Positions 36,563 through 48,365 are shown, counted from the first letter of the stretch. The stretch is DNA of 64,000 nucleotides from Corbicula japonica (GCA_038501625.1 JAZAYU010000011.1:10920849-10984848); one strand, 5' to 3'. The notes: a model not told the origin generated them from the sequence alone. Translations and numbers: made by a program.

Positions 36563-37843
36563 ATTTATGAATATACGGTTTTGCGACTTTAATAAGAAGG
36601 AAATTGAGGTGAGCTATTGGTATACATACTAAAATAAATCCCATTTAACGATAGAAAATTAACTTTATTCTGTTTTTAAATCGACCCGTCAATGTGATAC
36701 ACTCCGACAGGCCTTAGAAATATCAGCATCTTGCCAAAACACATAAGCGGCTAAATCCTTTGATTTTCTATACACCCTCTAAAATGAATAACATTCCATT
36801 TCAAATTATATACAATAATACACAATTAAAAACAAATTATTAAACATACCTATGTAACATTCCCAATCCAGTGATTTAAAGCATATCTAAACAAAGCACG
36901 TTCTCTCCGAGTGTGTATACACAGCTGCACTGTGGCTGATTCACTGATAAGCCCGATAGGCTGTTTAGACTGGCTCACGCGTCTTTAAATTATTATAGAA
37001 AGGACTGTTTGCTGATTGAGAACCCGGAATCATAAATTTTGATGAAACCGAAGTACTTAAAGTGCACGTAACATTTTAATTTAAATCTCGGTATATTCTT
37101 GCACGGTATATAGCATCTTACCTTTAGATTAGGGCAGCTTCATTTCAGTAGATGTGTTTACTCATAATCGAATACTGTTAATATTCCTATTAAAATAATT
37201 GTCATATAATATTGCATGATGGGAAATGTAAATGTTATGCATTATAACCGATTATAGATAATTAGACAGTTACATGATACTCTTTATATTTTAAACAATT
37301 GTAAACATATTTCATATATTGGCGATTTAATTTTCCAGTGACTACTGAATTATCTTCAAAGAAACATGGGGATATTAAGTTTGTAAAACTGTTTGCCGAC
37401 TATTTTAAGATTAAATTATCAGTCACCTTAAGCAGAGTCTAGTTATCGTTGACGTACCATACGAACATGGTTGCTTACTAGATTAACGGTCATACACCAA
37501 CACCTGTGGTCATATAACGACTTCCTGCCTTCTGGCACTAGTCAGATTCCAGATGACTACCTCTTGAATCCTGCTGAGTGAATCCTTGTTCTGGTTACCT
37601 CAGAACTTAGCCAGATGTCAAATAACATCGAGACAATCTGTTAGTCACGTTTATCAGGCACATAGAGCATCGTTATTTGTGGGTCGGCAGACCCATGGTT
37701 ATCGGTTTTCTGACTCGCGACAGTCTCCACTGGTCTAATAATAGTAACAAACGGCAAGCCTTAGAACCGCCGAAACGAATTCTAATTTTCAAAAGTCCTG
37801 TATGCCGACCCCTTGTTAGTATATTCAATGCTTTGATTTCTCG
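36563..37843. other. Intergenic stretch with nothing recognised
   Basis: No open frame of note and no repeat family recognised. Confidence 0.55.
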
Positions 37844-38844
37844 TTAAGGGGCCACTAACATTGCAAACGGCGAAAACGTGCTAAAATTTTAAATATGAAT
37901 TTTGGGGAAAATACTCATTGCCACCTAGATTGTAGGGAAGAAATGTATTTATCTAAGGATGTACTTATGTTTGCCAGATCAGCTTAATCTAATTCTTGTT
38001 CTAATTACCAATCACATACTGAAACAAAAAAACCCAAAACATTTGCATGAGAACTCTGAAATTCATGGACAACATACCTAAACAACTCGTACATGATGAT
38101 AAGTATATGCTGGTCTACAATCATTAGTGCCAATTCGTCAAAATAATGTTAGGGTTTTCAAGAAATTCAAGAAAAACTTACTTCCGGGTCTACTCAAGTT
38201 GGGTTTCAGGGGCAAATCATTTTGATGTACCTTTTCAATACTCGACATTAATTCCCATCAGCAGACCAATGAAAGTAAAGAAATATAGGGTCGTGTGGTT
38301 TTATTTAAGTTTGGATACTCAAGTTGTTTTGTTTACATAGAACAGACACACACAAAAAGGAAATACCGTTTGCACAAGAACTCTGTACTGGCTGTTTAAA
38401 AGGTCTAGAAAAATGATACAGATATCCCATTATTACTTAAATTTTCAATATTTTGCGGTCACCTGTGAAAAAATGTCAGAAATCTTAATTAGTACATCAA
38501 AATGTTTTGACCGTCAAACCGAAAGTAGGCCCGGAAGTACTTTTTTTCTTGAAAACTCTAACATAATTTTGACTAATATGCACTAATTTTTGTAGACCAG
38601 CTTATACTCATTTCACGTATGAGTTGTTTTGGTATATTGTCCATGATTTTCAGAGTTTTCTTGCAAATCGTTTTTCTTTTGTTTAAGTATGTGCTTGGTA
38701 ATTAGAACATGAATTAGACTTAGAGTGCTTGCAAAAATCAGTACATCCTTCACTAAAATCTAGGTGGCAATGAGTATTTTCCCCAAAATTCATTTTTGAA
38801 ATGTTAGCCAGTTTTCGCCATTTGCAACGTTAGTGATACATTAA
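37844..38844. mobile_element. TTAA-flanked foldback element, 1001 bp, ~340-bp arms
   Basis: Left arm 37844-38195 (TTAAGGGGCCACTAACATTG, AATACTCATTGCCACCTAGA, ACTTACTTCCGGGTCTAC) is the inverse of right arm 38524-38844 (GTAGGCCCGGAAGTAC, TCTAGGTGGCAATGAGTATT, AACGTTAGTGATACATTAA). The loop is about 330 bp and noncoding. Confidence 0.87.
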
Positions 38845-39644
38845 GGCGGACATATTCTTGTAACAAATAGTCCTGATTGCTCGAGGGATATACGTACTTT
38901 TCCTGTCCACAGATAATACAAAAACATGAAAAAAGTCTACAGAGTTTTGGCCTGTTAATAAGTTTTTAGGCATTTCCAAATAGAAAATATATGTACTACA
39001 TTCGTGCAACTGTAGAAATAAGTAAAAAAGAAACAAAACATAGCTTTTAAAAACTTCGATATCTGTTATATACCAGTTTCCCAGTGATAAAAAAACGTAT
39101 TAAATTTACAATGAATTTATTTCAAAGAATATATCTATAGATTAACGTTGGTGCACAATTTTCTTCAAATCGATAAGTGAAGAACGGAGACCAATCAGTT
39201 AATTAGTTTTCCGCCTTCTGCAGAAGGGACGTTAAAAAGTTATCTTATTAGCTTGCAATAACTTTAACATTTTAGCTGAAACAAAAATTCTTTAGCATAT
39301 GGAGATTACATAACCATTTTCCTTAATTGCTTAACGCAAGTATTTTATTTGAAAAAAACTAGACACAAGGTATATGCTCGCACAAATACCATTTCAACTA
39401 CTTTCTAAGGAACCCTCTATCTCTCTTGGGTCGGAATAGACGTACATATTAATAATCAATCAGTTATAGTTTACTGTTAATTAATATAATACAAGACTCA
39501 CGATTCGTCCAGGAAATGATGAATAAGCGCTGGGTTCCTTAAGGATAAGAAACCTCAAATACAGGATCAAGATAAAGTTACAATCGGTCACGTGATCGGA
39601 AGCAGATAAACAAACATTACACAGCTATCCACTATTATCCAGAC
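38845..39644. other. Upstream region of the THAP gene
   Basis: No repeat recognised. GGTCACGTGATCGG, which holds an E-box palindrome, lies about 55 bp before the ATG and is a plausible promoter element. Confidence 0.45.
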
Positions 39645-39740
39645 ATGGTGAATTATTGCTGTGTTCGTAAATGTCGAACTACTGGTCCCAAAGATAATGT
39701 GTCGTTGTTTGGATTTCCTACCGATGAAGAGTTATTAAAG
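39645..39740 (+). CDS. THAP gene exon 1 (N-terminal half of zinc finger)
   Basis: 32 codons from ATG to donor AAG|GTAGGA. It carries the first two zinc ligands (Cys5, Cys10) and ends exactly before the conserved THAP Trp. An E-box-like CACGTG sits about 55 bp upstream (near 39590). The exon is too short to stand out as an open reading frame, and was found by matching the THAP pattern. Confidence 0.87.
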
Positions 39741-42700
39741 GTAGGAATATATATATATATATTATGCACTATTCTGATTTCTTATTTCATTTAAGGTAAT
39801 TCATACTCCAGACAGTACAGTTGTCTTAATGATGAGCTGTGAAAATAAAATTATCATTTTTTCAACAATTTCCGGACAAATCGTTATTATATTGTTACAA
39901 ACAGATGAATATTGATAATAACAGGAGACAATTGTTGAAAAAAAAATGAATTTTGTTAGAAAAGTAATAAAATGTGGTACCTGCTATGTTGTCTAATCCG
40001 GGTGTCAAAATAAAGCATTTTCCACTCAAATAAATCCAAAACAGTTAATTACAATATCCAGTTCAATGTTCCATCTAGGGCCAACCAGTGTTACTTTTTC
40101 AAAATAACTTTTTAAACATTGACTATTATGAATTTCAAAACACTGCACAAATACCATCACACAAGATTTACTTTGTTATACATGTAGATATTAAACTGTC
40201 CTACAGGTAAACACAAGTGGGCATGATTTGCATGCTTTTTGCATGGGTGAGTGACCTCATGGGACAAAGGATGATGTGTTTGGATTTTGATTTATAAGAG
40301 CAATATTTTCAAGTTATTTTGAAAAAGTAACACTGGTTGACCCTAGATGGAACATTAAACTGGATATTGTAATTAATTATTTTTGATATATTTGAGCGGA
40401 AAGTGCTTTATTTTGACACCCGGATTAGACAACATAGCAGGTACCACATTTTATTACTTTTCTAACAAAATTCATTTTTTTCAACAATTGTCTCCTGTTA
40501 TTATCAATATTCATCTGTTTGTAACAATATAATAACAGTTTGTTTGGAAATTGTTGAAAAAATGATAATTTAATTTTCACAGCTCATCATTAGTGCAACT
40601 GTTCTAACTGGGGGTATGAATTACCTTAAGAGAATTCAGACACAATAAATTATTTATGACATTATGAGGGGCTTACGCTGATAGACTGGCTCCCGCCCAT
40701 ATGTTCTCATATGCTTATATACTCAAAAGAGTGTGCACTTTGTTTTCGTTTTTTTTAATTAACTGCTTTTACTTCTTAACTATTCGGTATTAAAAGTGAT
40801 ATTTGAAATATTAAATTCTATAATTAAACTGTTAAGGTAATTCATACTTCCAGATGGATCTCTAGTACAGTTGTACTAATGATGAGCTGTGAAAATTAAA
40901 TTATCATTTTTTCAACAATTTCCAAACAAACTGTTATTATATTGTTACAAACAGATGAATATTGATATTAACAGGAGACAATTGTTGAAAAAAAAAGAAT
41001 TTTGTTAGAAAAGTAATAAAATGTGGTACCTGCTATGTTGTCTAATCCAGGTGTCAAAATAAAGCATTTTACGCTCAAATATATCAAAAATAATTAATTA
41101 CAATATCCAGTTCGATGTTCCATCTAGGGTCAACCAGTGTTACTTTTTCAAAATAACTTGAAAATATTGCTCTTATAAATCAAAATCCAAACACATCATC
41201 CTTTGTCCCATGAGGTCACTCACCCATGCAAAAAGCATGCAAATCATGCCCACTTGAGTTTACCTGTAGGACAGTTTAATCTCTACATGTATAACAATGT
41301 CAATCTTGTGTGATGGCATTTGTACAGTGTTTTGAAATTCATTGTAGTAAATGTTTAAAAAGTTATTTTGAAAAAGTAACACTGGTTGGCCCTAGAGGGA
41401 ACATTGAACTGGATATTGTTATTAATTATTTTTGATATATTTGAGTGGAAAATGCTTTATTTTGACACCCGGATTAGACAACATAGCAGGTACCACATTT
41501 TATTACTTTTCTAACAAAATTCATTTTTTTCAACAATTGTCTCCTGTTATTATCAATATTCATCTGTTTGTAACAATATAATAACAGTTTGTTTGGAAAT
41601 TGTTGAAAAAATGATAATTTTATTTTCACAGCACATCATTAGTACAACTGTACTATCTGGAAGTATGAATTACCTTAAACTGAAAACCTCGCCGCAAACT
41701 AAGTGCACACTTTCTTTTGAAACAGACTAGATCTATACATGTAATAATTAAATTCTCACAAGTGCACAAATAGCCTGCCTTTTGTCATTCACCATCTTTT
41801 AAAAATCAGAAATTAAAAATCAGAATATAAATTTCACTGTGACAGAGCACAGGAAGTGCTTGTAACTTGATTATAATTATTTGGTTTCTTGACAGGGAAA
41901 CAGAAAATGTGAAGACAAATTCAATGCCGGTATGGCTGTCGAGATCACCCGAGTCGCAAGCTAGGGATAGTATGACACCAGTTCATTTTTTTTTTCGAAA
42001 GGCACAATTTCCCATTTAATTGACCATACCACATTACATTTTAGATCGCCATAAAACATGCATTTCCCCGAAATTTAAAACGAACGACAGCAAAAGGTGA
42101 GAGGTCAAAGGGAGAATTCAAAGCACATGTCATGTTTCGGCCATTCGGTTCAACGACAAATTATCCCATTAAATTCAATGAAATTTCTTTGCAATAAACT
42201 TTAGAAAAAATGAATGTGGGAAGTTGATTTAAAAAAACATGTTAATTTGATTGTCAAAGAAGTTCCGAGTAACAACCGTTAACATGTTGGACTGTTTCAT
42301 TAAAGCATGTTCTTTTTTAAGGTATGGAAGAAACAAATCCTTAGGCCAAATTGTGAAATACCCAAGAATACGAAGATTTGCTCCAAACATTTCACTAAAG
42401 AAGATTTCGATGATAGAGTAAGACGATTACGATTACGTAAAACAGCTGTGCCATCCATTTTTCCATGGACCACAGGCGATTTTATCACAGTAAAATCTCT
42501 GCCGACGAATTGTCGCTTTGATAACAGTGATTCGACGGACACAAACACAACCAAGCGTCGCCTTGATGTCAGCGATGACTTTGTCGACAGTGAAGAGACG
42601 GGAACGAAAAGATGTCGCATTGACGGCAGTAATCAGACGAAAGTGATGATTGATCGTCTTGACCAGGGCGATGACGTCACGACACAACGTCGCTTAAGCG

Positions 42701-43866
42701 AAACAGACGAAACGTACAGAATGAAAGGTCTCACGGATAACAGCAATATGACGACACATTGCGCTGACGAGAGTGATGCCACGGACACTGCCTCCGAAGG
42801 GGAATACACAGTACATGCTGAGGTGCAGGTTGACATGCAATTAACGTGTTCCCATCGGTTTTCAATGGCTACCATCGTCAGTTCGAATCCTAGGTTAAAG
42901 CTGATACGATTTTACACAGGCTTTGCTAGTTATGAAATATTTAACATTGTCCTACATTTTGTCGTACCTGGTAAAGACAGAAGCAGTATTGTATATTGCA
43001 ACAGTGATTTAAATCAGTCATTTACAAGTCGCGCTGATCATTTTGGATCGGAAGACGACGCCATTGTGGATATTGACAGTAGTAATGGCGGGACTGCCAA
43101 TGATTGGTCAAATAGAGAACACGAACTATCAGTAGAAGACGAATTTTTATTGACTTTAATGAAATTGAAATTAGGTTTATTCGATCAGGATTTGGCTGTC
43201 CGTTTTCAAATATCCCCATCAGCTGTTTCAACAATTTTCAGAACGTGGATAAACTTAATGTATCAAAGATTGCGATCATTGAAAATATTTCCACACCGAG
43301 ATTTTATTTGCAAAAACATGAACGCAGAGTTTAAAGAACAGTATCCACGTGTAATGCTAATTGTTGACTGCATAAAACTGAAAATTAAAATGGCGTCAAC
43401 CCGACAATCAGAATATAGAACAAGAAACAAGTTCAAATGTTTAGCTGGATTTGATTCCAATGGCGGCATTATGTTTGTGTCCGATCTTTACAGTGCCGAC
43501 ACCTCTGAAAAAACAATCTGTCAACAAAATGGTTTCTTTCATCTTCTACAAAGCAAAATTCAAAATGGAGAATTGCGTAAAGACGATGCAGTACTGGCAG
43601 ACAAAGAGTTCAATGTTGCCAGTGAACTACATGAGCTTGGATTACGGCTAAACGTTTCACCAAAACTAGAAACTCGTGATATTCAGGGATTTCAAGTATC
43701 TGTTAATCACAGAATTTACGTTGATAAGGCAATTGGAAAAGTAAGAAACTGTCACATATTTGAGAGAACATTTCCGACGGAATCCTTAGGTTTAGTTAAC
43801 CAAATATGGACGGTGTGTTGTATTTTGGTAAATGTACAAGACTCGTCTACTTCAGATATTGCTTAA
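39645..43866 (+). CDS. THAP-domain / DDE_Tnp_4 (Harbinger-like) protein, 2 exons, 546 aa
   Basis: Exons 39645-39740 and 42322-43866 join in phase 0. The start ATG has a strong context (GACATGG). Exon 1 gives MVNYCCVRKC and SLFGFP. Exon 2 supplies the conserved Trp, ICSKHF and AVPSIF. Together Cys5, Cys10, Cys52 and His55 form a C2CH THAP zinc finger with the same N-terminal spacing as THAP1. Residues ~85-200 are an acidic, Thr/Asp-rich linker. A helix-turn-helix segment at ~296-352 precedes a DDE_Tnp_4 core: VDCIK (Asp381), FVSDLY, LADKEFN (Asp459), YVDKAIGKVRN (Asp500). The last acid is normally Glu in this family (VERAIGR). It could be a transposase of a THAP-type Harbinger element or a host gene derived from one. 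AATAAA follows 71 bp after the stop. Confidence 0.88.
39791..40629 (+). mobile_element. TTAA-flanked foldback element, copy 1 (839 bp)
   Basis: Ends TTAAGGTAATTCATAC and GTATGAATTACCTTAA. The ~290-bp arms include CAACAATTGTCTCCTGTTAT, TGGTACCTGCTATGTTGTC and AGTGTTACTTTTTC. The unique centre (~40090-40330) contains CATGATTTGCATGC and GGTGAGTGACCTCATGGGAC. Confidence 0.92.
40832..41678 (-). mobile_element. TTAA-flanked foldback element, copy 2 (847 bp), inverted centre
   Basis: Same termini and arms as copy 1. Its centre (~41140-41390) is the reverse complement of copy 1's centre (GTCCCATGAGGTCACTCACC, GCATGCAAATCATGCCC). Confidence 0.92.
41679..42321. other. 3' part of the THAP gene intron
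   Basis: No repeat recognised apart from short direct words. It ends with the TTCTTTTTTAAG acceptor. Confidence 0.5.
42322..43866 (+). CDS. THAP gene exon 2 (rest of THAP, linker, HTH and DDE core)
   Basis: The acceptor is TTCTTTTTTAAG|GTATGG. The upstream in-frame ATG at 42307 is probably intronic, because splicing here completes the THAP domain. The stop is TAA at 43864-43866. Confidence 0.88.
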   Translation, partial: VWKKQILRPNCEIPKNTKICSKHFTKEDFDDRVRRLRLRKTAVPSIFPWTTGDFITVKSLPTNCRFDNSDSTDTNTTKRRLDVSDDFVDSEETGTKRCRIDGSNQTKVMIDRLDQGDDVTTQRRLSETDETYRMKGLTDNSNMTTHCADESDATDTASEGEYTVHAEVQVDMQLTCSHRFSMATIVSSNPRLKLIRFYTGFASYEIFNIVLHFVVPGKDRSSIVYCNSDLNQSFTSRADHFGSEDDAIVDIDSSNGGTANDWSNREHELSVEDEFLLTLMKLKLGLFDQDLAVRFQISPSAVSTIFRTWINLMYQRLRSLKIFPHRDFICKNMNAEFKEQYPRVMLIVDCIKLKIKMASTRQSEYRTRNKFKCLAGFDSNGGIMFVSDLYSADTSEKTICQQNGFFHLLQSKIQNGELRKDDAVLADKEFNVASELHELGLRLNVSPKLETRDIQGFQVSVNHRIYVDKAIGKVRNCHIFERTFPTESLGLVNQIWTVCCILVNVQDSSTSDIA

Positions 43867-43936
43867 TTGATAAAACTTTTGAACTGTCCGGCATGCCGGA
43901 TTTGTCTCGAGAAGACTGCTACATACTACACTTTAT

Positions 43937-43942
43937 AATAAA
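43937..43942 (+). terminator. Candidate polyA signal of the THAP gene
   Basis: AATAAA in TATAATAAATTCG, 71 nt after the stop codon. It lies just before a TTAA-flanked MITE. Confidence 0.5.
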
Positions 43943-43956
43943 TTCGTGATTCTCTG

Positions 43957-44241
43957 TTAAGTAATACGTGTGCGGTAACTGTACGGCACATTTCCCTTAA
44001 TCAAAGCGCTGAAAGCGTTGAAAGTCTGTCGGCGTTGAACTTAAAGCTTTCTTAGATAACCACGTCTGAGAAATCTCCGGCAACAGCAGACCGAAATGAA
44101 TTCAAAATATGTAGTTAAAGATATTCTCATTAGATGGTCGTTAGAAAATAACCTCGTTCAGAAATCTATCAGCAAAAATAGCTGAAATAATTAGTTTTTA
44201 AGAGAAATGTGCCGTACAGTTACTGCAGACGCATTACTTAA
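43957..44241. mobile_element. TTAA-flanked MITE, 285 bp
   Basis: TTAAGTAATACGTGTGCGG with AACTGTACGGCACATTTC at the left is mirrored by GAAATGTGCCGTACAGTT and ACGCATTACTTAA at the right. The TIR is about 38 bp. Confidence 0.88.
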
Positions 44242-45501
44242 CAGCGACGAGTGTATTCGTTGACTGAGGTCAACAGGTGACATACCTGTATGATAGTTCG
44301 TATGTTCTTAACTGAAAAGGTTTTTTTGTAGCTGTCAAATACAATATTTTCAATAATGTTATGATCATTCAATGAATATTTATTAGTATGCAGTGACTTT
44401 TTGTCGATTTTTCTCAATATAATGGAAAAATGAAGGATTTATCTGGACGAATGATGGGTCATAATATATTATTACTATGTAACTATTACTTGATTATATT
44501 TACTAAAGTACAATTAGGCCGGCGCAAGGGATATGTGGCCCGGCTTTAAATAGAGGTTTTTAGCGAATGCTGAGAACCATGTGGCCCGGTTTTATATATA
44601 GATCGTTGAGTAATGAACGGGAACCATGTTGTATGTACGTTAAGTTCAAGGTCAAGCTATTTATAATTGAGTATATAAATATAAATATTGAATTGAATTA
44701 TCTCCCCTTAACTATAAATATAGATATATACATGTATATATATAGATTATATAAATAGATCGATGAGTCGGTGTTTTCTTTTAATTATGCGAATTGAAAG
44801 TTTATTGTTGTAAGCAGTTATAGAAAAAGTGTACATGTAGTAAGAGACATTGTTCAGATAGTTATTCTTGGATGATATTGAAGTTTGTGTTCTGTTTACG
44901 AATATTGGCAATCCTATGACTTGATTTTTGGCGCGTGAATGTGACCTATATTATGATGGTTCTTTGTTTACAAATGTTTCTGATGTTGAAATTGACGGTT
45001 CTAGTGGGTTTCTGTTTTACAAGAAGGCGATTTCGTGTCTATATAGTAAATAATGATTGTATAACCATTTTTTGTAGGTCTTTTTCTGTTGTTCAGAATA
45101 ATTGTGACTCATCCCCATCCCCCCCCCTGGTTTACGGGATCAAGATGCTGAATATAGAAAGTCAGTATAGATTTTTCATCCTGAAAGTACCAAAGGAATT
45201 GCCATGTACGTGGTAGGACAATTTTGAAAGATACTGTTGAATTTAAATAGAGCGAATTCATTTAATGTGGTTAGTGCTATGATAATGTTTAACTTCCAGG
45301 TAACTCCTTGATGAAAATTAAATGTTGGCGTAACTGTCCACAAAGTGCAAGGTCTAACATTATCTTCAGCTGCTGTTGATATCGGAAAAACGATATAACA
45401 AGGAGGAATGGCTTACAAAGCTCTCAGTAGAGTATCTACTTACGAAAATCTACAATGACAATAATGAAAAATCAGTTACAATTATGAAATTTTGAGTGCT
45501 C
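44242..45501. other. Intergenic stretch, mostly unassigned
   Basis: A two-copy ~57-bp tandem built on ATGTGGCCCGG lies at ~44532-44640. A TATATA-rich run follows near 44730. Nothing else recognised. Confidence 0.5.
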
Positions 45502-45677
45502 TTAACGATCCACTACACTCCTCCTTGTTCGACCATCGATTTAAAAAGAAAAGTATCAAACTAAACAAAATTAACATTCATTTGTGTAAAATTTCATTGA
45601 AAGGCATTTTGCCGTTTTTGAAATGTTGATACTTTTTTATCAATAAAGGTGCAAAGAGGAGTGTAGTAGTTCCTTAA
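45502..45677. mobile_element. TTAA-flanked MITE, 176 bp
   Basis: TTAACGATCCACTACACTCC at the left and GGAGTGTAGTAGTTCCTTAA at the right are inverted with small differences. Confidence 0.8.
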
Positions 45678-46317
45678 AATGTGAGTAATTATTTTGTATC
45701 CCAAACTGAATACATATCAACACATATAGTTCTGTAAATTCTTCATCATAATTCATGTTACTATAGCAACCATCTCTTCCACTATTTTCTAGCTAGTTTT
45801 CATTATATTTAAAAGGAACACTTTTCAATTTTTTTGTTTTCAAGTCATTCACTACATTTACTGCAAACTGTTAAATGTTCAGCAAACAAATTTCATCATA
45901 AATCCCATTCCATACCAATTCCGGTATACTTCATTTCAAACTGCACTCCTTGTATACAACGCGTCCACAACTACATGTAATATACTAGCACATCCTTCAA
46001 CGTTCAATACCCTTTGCCAATAAGACACCAATATAGTAGCACTTTAAAATTCTTTCTTTGTTTAAAAACAATCCATCACCTGCATGAACTTTTACACCTA
46101 ACATCTAACTTCTTTTAAATGTCGTCCACATATAACACATCTGTGTTATACTTTTCTTGTAGACCTTTACATCGCCAGTACTTCCCGATCCGCACCCCTT
46201 TTCATTCACAAAATGGAATTCCTGATACATATGTAATGAGAATATTATCTTTAACTACATAATTATTTTAATAACCAATCAAATTGGTCGGCTAAACACA
46301 CTTGTTCTGTTTCCGGA

Positions 46318-46432
46318 GTCTACATACATTTCGGTCTGCTGTTGCTGGAGATTTTTCAGATGCGGGTTCTCTCATTTAGCTACAAATTCAAAGCCGACAG
46401 TCTTTCAATGCTTTCAGCGCTTTAATTAAATT
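46318..46432. repeat. Inverted fragment of the 43957-44241 MITE
   Basis: TTTCGGTCTGCTGTTGC, CTGGAGATTT, GACAGTCTTTCAATGC and TTTCAGCGCTTTAATTAA mirror GAAAGCGTTGAAAGTCTGTC, AATCTCCGGCAACAGCAGAC of that element. The termini are missing. Confidence 0.72.
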
Positions 46433-46762
46433 TAAAAGGATGAATGAGATTGCTTTCTTTTTAGTGCACCAATAAATAAACAATTCCTATCAAGTTATTT
46501 TTTCTAAACTGTGATGTAATGTAGTTTGCTAAAGATATCATTAAGGTTTGAAGTTTTAATACTAAAGAATGTCAATTTTTAAACCATCACCATACTGGAA
46601 CAGTGATAATATGTAAATCACCTCATATTAGCTAAGAATCTAAGAAGGTGTTACCGAATTCAAACCAGTTGTTGCCAAGACAAAGCCAGGACACAAATGG
46701 TACTATATATTATACAGTATTTCAAAGGGCCATAACTCTGTGGAAAATCTTTAACTTACAAT

Positions 46763-46908
46763 GGCCCAAGATCATAAAACTGAGATTGGAGACTAGACTA
46801 AAATCTCTAGCATCTGATTGGCTGAAATGGCGACCAGTTTTCATTTCAGCTAATCAAATGCTTGAGATTTGAGTCTGATCTCCAGCTTTAGTTTTACGAT
46901 CTTGGGCC
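46763..46908. mobile_element. MITE family B, complete
   Basis: GGCCCAAGATCATAAAACTG to TTTACGATCTTGGGCC, with a central ATTGGCTGAAATGG / TTTTCATTTCAGC palindrome. Confidence 0.87.
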
Positions 46909-46979
46909 GATGTTGGTGAAGCTCTCCATAAAGTTCACTGAAGTCTAAATGCTGGTTGTGGAAACCGGTCACACGACTC

Positions 46980-47410
46980 TTATTGCTTTTAAACGCTCTG
47001 ACATCACGATATATAAAATAATTTCCATAATAATAACTCTGAAAATCATTCTTAAGGTGGATTCCGGGCTAATTTTCAAAGCGCGCGCGCGGCAAATTTA
47101 TACGTACATGACAACGAAAATGGGAGCTTAACAGTCAAATCTAGATGCATATTGCTTTAAAACGCTTAGATATCACGACACAAGCATTAATTTCCAAAAA
47201 AAATAAGTCTGAAAATCATTTATGTGGATTCCGGACGAAGTTTTATAGCTCGCGCGCGGCAAATTTATGCGTACATGACAACGAAAAAATGGGATCGGTA
47301 CTGTCAAATCTAGATGGATTTTGCTTTAAAACGCTCTTACATCATGATTCATAAATAGAATTTCAAAAATATAGCCCTGAAAATCATTTTTAAGGTGGAT
47401 TCCGGTAAAT
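46980..47410. repeat. Tandem repeat, ~169-bp unit, 2.6 copies
   Basis: Each unit has TTGCTTTAAAACGCT, CATCACGA, TGAAAATCATT, GTGGATTCCGG and (first two units) GCGCGCGCGGCAAATTTA, GTACATGACAACGAAAA. The third unit is cut short and followed by a GTGGATTCC run. Confidence 0.83.
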
Positions 47411-47724
47411 CAGAGTGGATTCCGTGGATTCCGTAAATTTGGTGGATTCAGGTAAGTCGTGTAACCCTGTGGATATATAGCCTGGACAAAAATGATCCAA
47501 GATCAAGAAACAGAAATTAAAAAGGGCCAAAAATAATTGATAACTTGGGCATCCTCTTCTGTTAGTGAAACTTCCAATAAGGTATTGGTGAATTCTAACT
47601 GGTGTTTGCTGTGGAATAGCAAAGATAGGAATAGTCTATTATACAGCATATAATAGACTGGATGGGTGTTCAGTTGAACACTTGTGTTGTCCTCCGGTAC
47701 TTTGTCAGAATACAAAATCCATGT

Positions 47725-48140
47725 ACAAAAATGGGAATGACTCCATCAAACGTGACCTTGACCTAAACAAATTGGCATCATCATAACTGTGTTGTCATAA
47801 GCAATAATTATAATTTGAAGTTTGATGAAGAAATGTTTAGAAATGGCAGTGATACCGATCGTTAAGTTTTCAAGCCACAATCCAAGAACAAAAAGGGAAA
47901 TAACTCCATCAGAATTTGGCGTCATCATGACCATGTTGTCATAAGCAACTAATTGAAAGTTTGATGATGAAATATTAAGAAATGGCAGTTATAGACAACG
48001 TTTTCATGTCAAATTCCGTGTATGAAAAGGGGGAAAACTTCATCAAATGTGACCTTGACAATAAGAATTTGGCATTATCATGAATGTGTTGAAAGTCAGG
48101 TGAAGAAATATAAAAAAAATGGCAAAGTTATAGCCAGCAT
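47725..48140. repeat. Tandem repeat, ~135-bp unit, ~3 copies
   Basis: Recurring words are ACTCCATCAAACGTGACCTT, AATTTGGC(A/G)TCATCATGA, TGTTGTCATAAGCAA, AGTTTGATGA(A/T)GAAAT and GAAATGGCAGT. It is noncoding. Two related copies of an AGGGC(C/A)ATAACT-bearing segment lie at ~46665-46745 and ~48285-48360. Confidence 0.75.
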
Positions 48141-48365
48141 TGAGTTTTTGTGATGGACAGACTAGTAACACACCAACAGTCAGACAAAGCAATCCCTATG
48201 TATCGCCTTTTTCTTTGAAAGAGAGACACAAAAATTAAAAGGCCAATAATGCTTATTAGTGAAGCATCTTTGAACTACCGGTAGTTGTTGCTAAGGAATA
48301 GCCGAGAAATAAATGGTTCTATATCATATTACAGAAATTTAAAAGGGCAATAACTTTGTGATAAA

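Noticed and set aside
42307..42321. ATG at 42307 as start of the THAP-DDE protein
   Set aside because: It would remove the first two zinc ligands. The exon at 39645-39740 splices in phase 0 and rebuilds the whole THAP finger.
42300..43469. Several minus-strand frames opposite the THAP exon
   Set aside because: They are shadows of the plus-strand gene, which has recognisable domains.
44935..45216. A 93-codon frame with hydrophobic start
   Set aside because: No family resemblance, a poly-C run inside, and no supporting splice or polyA context.
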